A stretch of 9,581 bases of DNA from Candidatus Stygibacter frigidus (lineage in GTDB: Bacteria; Cloacimonadota; Cloacimonadia; Cloacimonadales; TCS61). The DNA is taken from assembly GCA_030765325.1 (NCBI GenBank), contig JAVCCT010000369.1:1-9581 (forward strand), in the 5' to 3' direction. Under the pieces are notes generated by a model. That model saw only the letters and a program-made list of their open reading frames with translations, was not told the origin of the DNA and made no database searches. Positions within the stretch are counted from its first letter, which is position 1; every line of letters begins with the position of its first letter. Made by a program: the position numbers and the translations under genes. This document shows, one piece after another, positions 5,916 to 9,581 of this stretch.

Positions 5916-8513
5916 ATGAAGAAAATAATAATTATTTTATTATTCGTTTTGTTAATTATAATGGGATGTGAAGAAAAATCAACCGAGCCCGAGAATGAAT
6001 CTCCCAATGTACCAGAAAATCCATATCCTGTGAATGGCTCTTCAAATGTATCGGTAAATGCAAATTTATCGTGGTCTTGCAACGATCCTGATGGAGATGC
6101 GCTGACTTATGATGTCTATATTGGTAATGACCCTACACCTGATAGCGGGGAATTGGCTTCATCAGATCAGAGTAGTACGAATTATAATCCAGGGGTATTG
6201 CAATCTGAAAAAACATATTACTGGAAAATAGTAGCAAGTGATGGAGAGTTGGAGATAGCAAGTCCAATCTGGAACTTTACTACAGTATCAGGGATGAATT
6301 TGGTAATAATTTCTCCCAATGGTGGTGAGATATTTCATCCAGGCTATCCAGAAGGGACCATTGCATTTATAGAGTGGGATGATAATATAAATGAAAATGT
6401 AGCAATATCACTATATAAAAATAATGAACAAGTAATAGTTATATCAGATTCAACACCAAGTGATGGTTATTTTCAATGGTCAATGCATGCTGCATCTATT
6501 GATAACTCCTTAAGATACAGACTTAAGATATGTAGTGTTGAAAATGATCAGATTTATGATTTTTCTGACAGTTATTTTACTATTACTTGTATTGATTTTC
6601 ATGACCCAGGATGGGATGAAAGTATTGACAATGATAATGATGGATATTATTCAGCTAGGGTAATGTTTATTTCTGTAATAAACCATAGCAATAGTCTTTA
6701 TAATATAATAGTTAAGATTCTCTATAAGTTAGAAAATACCGATATTTTCCAGGATTATTATGAATTTAGCGAGACAATTGAAGGAAATGATTCATTCTAT
6801 AGACTGATTTGGATAGGAGATGGAGGGGCATCATTTTCTTTACCGCATAACATCTATGATTTTAAATTAGTCATTATAGATAATAGTACAACTCAGAATA
6901 TTAGCGAATTAACATACAGCAATATTTCTGAATTGGGAGATTGTAAATTCGAATTGCAAGCGGAAGATAATATAAACAATCCACCAGTTGAGCCATATTA
7001 TCCGAATCCAACAGATAATGCTGACAATGTTCCTATCAATACTAACATTTCCTGGTCATGTAGTGATCCGGATGGAGATATGTTGACTTATGATATATAT
7101 TTTGGGACAGATCCAACTCCAGATAGTGGTGAATTAGTTAGCAGCAATCAAAGTGAAACATCATGCAACCTAGAAACCTTGAATCAAGATACAAATTATT
7201 ATTGGAAGATAGTTGCACATGATGACCATTCTAATTTTACAACTGGTGATATTTGGCAGTTTAAAACAGAAGGAAATGCTAACCAACCTCCTAATCCACC
7301 TTCAAATCCCTCACCAGCAAATAATACAACTTCTATTTCATTAAACACAAATCTTTCCTGGGACTGCTCTGATCCGGACAATGATCCTTTGATTTATGAT
7401 GTCTACTTTGGCACCGATCCGTCACCCGATGCCGGAGAGCTCTTAAGCACAAACCAGGATAACACAACTTACAATCCAGGAACTATGTATGAAGAGACAA
7501 CATATTATTGGAAAATAGTAGCAAAAGATGACCATTCGAATTCTGCAACAAGTGATATTTGGGAATTTGTAACTATAAACTCTTCTGCAGATTACATAAA
7601 TATAACAATACCAAACGGAAATGAAGTCTGGGAAGCAGGAACTACACAAAATATTATTTGGAATGATAATATTGATGAAAATGTTTTAATTGAATTATAT
7701 TTAATAAATTCATATCATTCAATAATTTCAAATGGTACAAATAGCGATGGATCTTTTTCTTGGGAAATACCTTCTGATCTTTTACCTGGTTCTGGCTATT
7801 ATAAAATAAAAATTAGTAATCTCGAAAATAATACTATTAATGATTTCAGCGACAACTATTTTACAATAAATAATATTGCACCCTACATAACAGTGATTTC
7901 GCCTAATGGGGGAGAGAGTTGGGAAATGGGTACGTTTCAAGAGATTACATGGGATAGTAATGTTATTTGGAATTTATCTATAATTCTAAGACCAGAAAGT
8001 AATCCCGGTGAAATAATTGCTGAATCAATAGCTAATGATGGATCTTATATTTGGGAATTACCATTGGATTTAGATGAGGGCAACTATCAGATACAGATAG
8101 CAGTACCTCCAGAATATGAGATTTCTGATTATAGTAATAGTTATTTCTATATATCAGAACCTGAAGAAATTTGGGAATTAACCAATTTTCCGACAGAGTT
8201 GATTGATGTTTGGTTTTATAATGATATTCCCGCAATTGAAATTAAATGGATTAATTCAGAAGAGGTCTATGCTATAGATGATTTTATTGAAACTTGTGGA
8301 ACCTATATTGTTATCGATTCTTACATATTAAATTCTAATTATAAAATCATATCTCAAAATCACGATAATGATTTATATTATGTATATTTTTTTGAAGAAA
8401 TATGCTTACCATCAATGCTCGGTATAAAAGTTGGAGAATTTTCATCTTTGGAAGAAGCTCAAGAAGCAGGTACAGAAAATCCTGTTTGGTTTCATTATCT
8501 TGAGAGCTATTAA
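5916..8513 (+). CDS. Large modular lipoprotein: three FN3-like and three KNH-like modules
   Basis: An 865-residue lipoprotein with AGGAGG at 5905-5910. The lipobox is IMGC (Cys18), with linker EEKSTEPENESP. Modules in order: FN3-like 31-123; KNH/Kre9-like 129-224 (ISPNGGEIF, IEWDDNINENVAISLY, SDGYFQWSM, DFSDSYFTI); a middle region 225-353 with an acidic DNDNDGYYSARV motif; FN3-like 355-451; FN3-like 457-554; KNH-like 560-651; KNH-like 657-746 (ISPNGGESWEMGT, ITWDSN, NDGSYIWELP, DYSNSYFYI); and a C-terminal domain 750-865 resembling that of the gene before it. There is no catalytic motif; a surface binding or stalk-like display role is inferred. Base composition is patchy: 7381-7440 has 30 G+C of 60, 8341-8400 only 10 of 60. 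It is the second gene of the operon with 4963-5901, and a 196-bp gap follows it. Confidence 0.9.
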   Translation: MKKIIIILLFVLLIIMGCEEKSTEPENESPNVPENPYPVNGSSNVSVNANLSWSCNDPDGDALTYDVYIGNDPTPDSGELASSDQSSTNYNPGVLQSEKTYYWKIVASDGELEIASPIWNFTTVSGMNLVIISPNGGEIFHPGYPEGTIAFIEWDDNINENVAISLYKNNEQVIVISDSTPSDGYFQWSMHAASIDNSLRYRLKICSVENDQIYDFSDSYFTITCIDFHDPGWDESIDNDNDGYYSARVMFISVINHSNSLYNIIVKILYKLENTDIFQDYYEFSETIEGNDSFYRLIWIGDGGASFSLPHNIYDFKLVIIDNSTTQNISELTYSNISELGDCKFELQAEDNINNPPVEPYYPNPTDNADNVPINTNISWSCSDPDGDMLTYDIYFGTDPTPDSGELVSSNQSETSCNLETLNQDTNYYWKIVAHDDHSNFTTGDIWQFKTEGNANQPPNPPSNPSPANNTTSISLNTNLSWDCSDPDNDPLIYDVYFGTDPSPDAGELLSTNQDNTTYNPGTMYEETTYYWKIVAKDDHSNSATSDIWEFVTINSSADYINITIPNGNEVWEAGTTQNIIWNDNIDENVLIELYLINSYHSIISNGTNSDGSFSWEIPSDLLPGSGYYKIKISNLENNTINDFSDNYFTINNIAPYITVISPNGGESWEMGTFQEITWDSNVIWNLSIILRPESNPGEIIAESIANDGSYIWELPLDLDEGNYQIQIAVPPEYEISDYSNSYFYISEPEEIWELTNFPTELIDVWFYNDIPAIEIKWINSEEVYAIDDFIETCGTYIVIDSYILNSNYKIISQNHDNDLYYVYFFEEICLPSMLGIKVGEFSSLEEAQEAGTENPVWFHYLESY
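6588..6974 (+). other. Unassigned middle domain of the large lipoprotein
   Basis: Codes residues 225-353, between a KNH-like and an FN3-like module. It starts with PGWDESIDNDNDGYYSARV, an Asp-rich segment that could bind calcium, followed by beta-strand-like stretches (FISVINHSNS, IIVKILYKLE, YDFKLVIID). The D.D.DGYYS opening is reminiscent of the ectodomain found in 'choice-of-anchor H' proteins, but I cannot confirm that from sequence alone. Confidence 0.4.
8163..8510 (+). other. Unnamed C-terminal domain, copy 2
   Basis: Codes residues 750-865 of the large lipoprotein and matches the 5581-5898 domain in motif order. Sampled lines are very AT-rich (8341-8400 about 17% GC). After the region shared with copy 1 it carries an extra tail (GEFSSLEEAQEAGTENPVW). 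Confidence 0.5.
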
Positions 8514-8590
8514 TATTATTTTCATATTTGAGTATTATGATAGATAATAGATGTATTTAACGAGCCAATCCACGCATGGTGTAGTATCAC

Positions 8591-8709
8591 TTTTGCAGTT
8601 ACTTGATGAGGCGGATAATTGCATAAGTATTTTGTGGTTGAGAATATTTCATTGCCTGGCAGTGAAGACGGTTTTTTTTAGTGAATGATAAAGGATTAAG
8701 GAGGGAAAA
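8591..8709 (+). promoter_or_regulatory. Conserved leader, copy B, upstream of lipoprotein gene 8710
   Basis: Second copy of the non-coding leader at 4846-4962, ending in AAGGAGGG at 8698-8705. A T-run (8671-8679) replaces the TTTAATT of copy A. The DNA resemblance continues into the coding start: 65 of the first 84 coding bases match those at 4963, by hand count. The rest of this gap (8514-8590) shows only a weak TATTAT/ATAATA stem at 8533-8549. Confidence 0.6.
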
Positions 8710-9581
8710 ATGAAGAAATTGTTACTTGCATTAGTGATCGTGTTTCTTATATTAACTGGTTGTGAGAAAAAGTCAACTGAACCTGAAGATCAAGATGTAA
8801 TAGTGCCTGAAACAACGGAAGTTGTTGAGACGGAGGTTGCAGATGAAGAAATTGAATCTATAACTGAGAATGGAGACATGACAGTTGATGAATCAAGTGA
8901 ACTGGCAGATGTAGATGTTGGGCAAATTATGTTAAGTGGAGTAAGTCAAGTATCACCGCAGGGATTTTTGCGAAAAGTTACTGATAAGAGAACCGAGAAT
9001 GGGAAAGTAATACTGGAAACAGAACAGGCTTCTATGGCTGAAGCATTTGAAGAATTTCATATGAGTGAAGTGATTCGTTTGACGCCAGCAGATGTGGAAC
9101 GGATAGAGCTTTATAACAATAGTGTTTATAAATCTGAGCGTGATGATATAGCCTTTAATTTTGAGATGAATACTGTATTTTATGATCAAGATGGGAATCA
9201 TGCTACAACCGATGATCAGATCAGGTTAGATGGAAATTTGAATTTTATACTGGATTTAATAGCTGATATTGATATTAACTGGTTTTCACTGGAAACGATG
9301 GAAGTGGGATTAGCAACCGAAAAAACACTGGATTTAGATTTAACGGCAAGTATGCAATGGAGTTTTGAGGAAGAAAGTAGTTTTGATTTAGCAGAACTGC
9401 ATTTCGTTCCATTAACGGTATGGGTTACAGTAGTTCCAGTTACGATAACACCTATACTGAAGATAGAGGCTCACATTAATGGAGATTTGACAGTTACAAT
9501 AACTACAGGAATAGATTATGTGGAAACTACACGCAGTGGGGTAGGCTATGCTGATGACGAATGGTATCAGATCAAGGAAAG
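8710..9581 (+). CDS. Lipoprotein of unknown function, 3' end outside window
   Basis: The frame is open from the ATG at 8710 to the window end, 290 codons plus two bases. The signal peptide MKKLLLALVIVFLILTGC places the lipidated cysteine at residue 18, followed by EKKSTEPE, the same tail as its neighbours. Residues 27-70 are an acidic low-complexity linker (ETTEVVETEVADEEIES). The payload is unlike the other lipoproteins: GQIMLSGVSQVSPQGFLRKVTD (71-92), ILETEQASMAEAFEEF (101-116), a strand with VFYDQDGNHATTDDQIRLDG (156-175), then long alternating beta strands including FVPLTVWVTVVPVTITPILKIEAHINGDLTVTI (232-264). There are no FN3, chitobiase-C or KNH modules in the visible part. The order of motifs recalls a class of uncharacterised bacterial surface lipoproteins, but I cannot name a family. 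Predicted to be an all-beta extracellular protein. Confidence 0.85.
   Translation, partial: MKKLLLALVIVFLILTGCEKKSTEPEDQDVIVPETTEVVETEVADEEIESITENGDMTVDESSELADVDVGQIMLSGVSQVSPQGFLRKVTDKRTENGKVILETEQASMAEAFEEFHMSEVIRLTPADVERIELYNNSVYKSERDDIAFNFEMNTVFYDQDGNHATTDDQIRLDGNLNFILDLIADIDINWFSLETMEVGLATEKTLDLDLTASMQWSFEEESSFDLAELHFVPLTVWVTVVPVTITPILKIEAHINGDLTVTITTGIDYVETTRSGVGYADDEWYQIKE

Noticed and set aside
8953..9201. Minus-strand frame opposite the last lipoprotein gene
   Set aside because: The plus strand carries a continuous 290-codon lipoprotein frame with RBS and lipobox; this is its shadow.

Overview
The window is AT-rich, every supported gene lies on the plus strand, and almost the whole of it is given over to secreted proteins. 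It looks like a chromosomal or metagenomic piece from a Gram-negative-type bacterium of the broad FCB group (Cloacimonadota or a similar lineage would fit). The reasons are an outer-membrane beta-barrel protein, a run of lipoproteins with classical lipoboxes, the abundant 'CSDPDGD..TYDVYFGTDP...YYWKI' fibronectin-III-like module, and LVIVD, chitobiase-C and KNH-like modules. Strong Shine-Dalgarno sequences (AAGGAGG) precede nearly every gene, which argues against a typical Bacteroidota genome. The lineage is an inference and not a proof.

Layout: (1) 2-589, the 3' end of a sigma-54-dependent activator (AAA+ C-terminal half plus Fis-type HTH). (2) 668-1342, an outer-membrane beta-barrel protein. 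A strong stem-loop at 1350-1382 separates it from (3) 1404-1856, a small lipoprotein resembling the DUF6252 type. (4) 1923-3704, a lipoprotein with one FN3-like module, two chitobiase-C modules and a seven-repeat LVIVD propeller. (5) 3859-4686, a lipoprotein with a formylglycine-generating-enzyme-like (SUMF1) domain that lacks the catalytic cysteines. (6) 4963-5901 and (7) 5916-8513, two lipoproteins 14 bp apart, clearly co-transcribed, with FN3-like, chitobiase-C and KNH-like modules and an apparently related unnamed C-terminal domain. (8) 8710 to the window end, a lipoprotein of a different build, cut by the window edge.

The common thread is modular surface-protein evolution. Five of the six lipoproteins share almost the same signal peptide and post-cysteine tail (C-[DE]-[KE]-K-[ST]-[ST]-E-[PS]-[ED]) and then carry different payloads. 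Two of them (4963 and 8710) also share about 110 bp of non-coding leader upstream, so the leader, RBS, signal peptide and tail behave as one portable cassette. FN3-like modules are reused with DNA identity as long as 48 bp between genes. The likely biology is a family of cell-surface binding or display lipoproteins built by duplication and domain exchange. I see no RNA genes, CRISPR array, transposase or phage genes. Every intergenic gap is under 300 bp.
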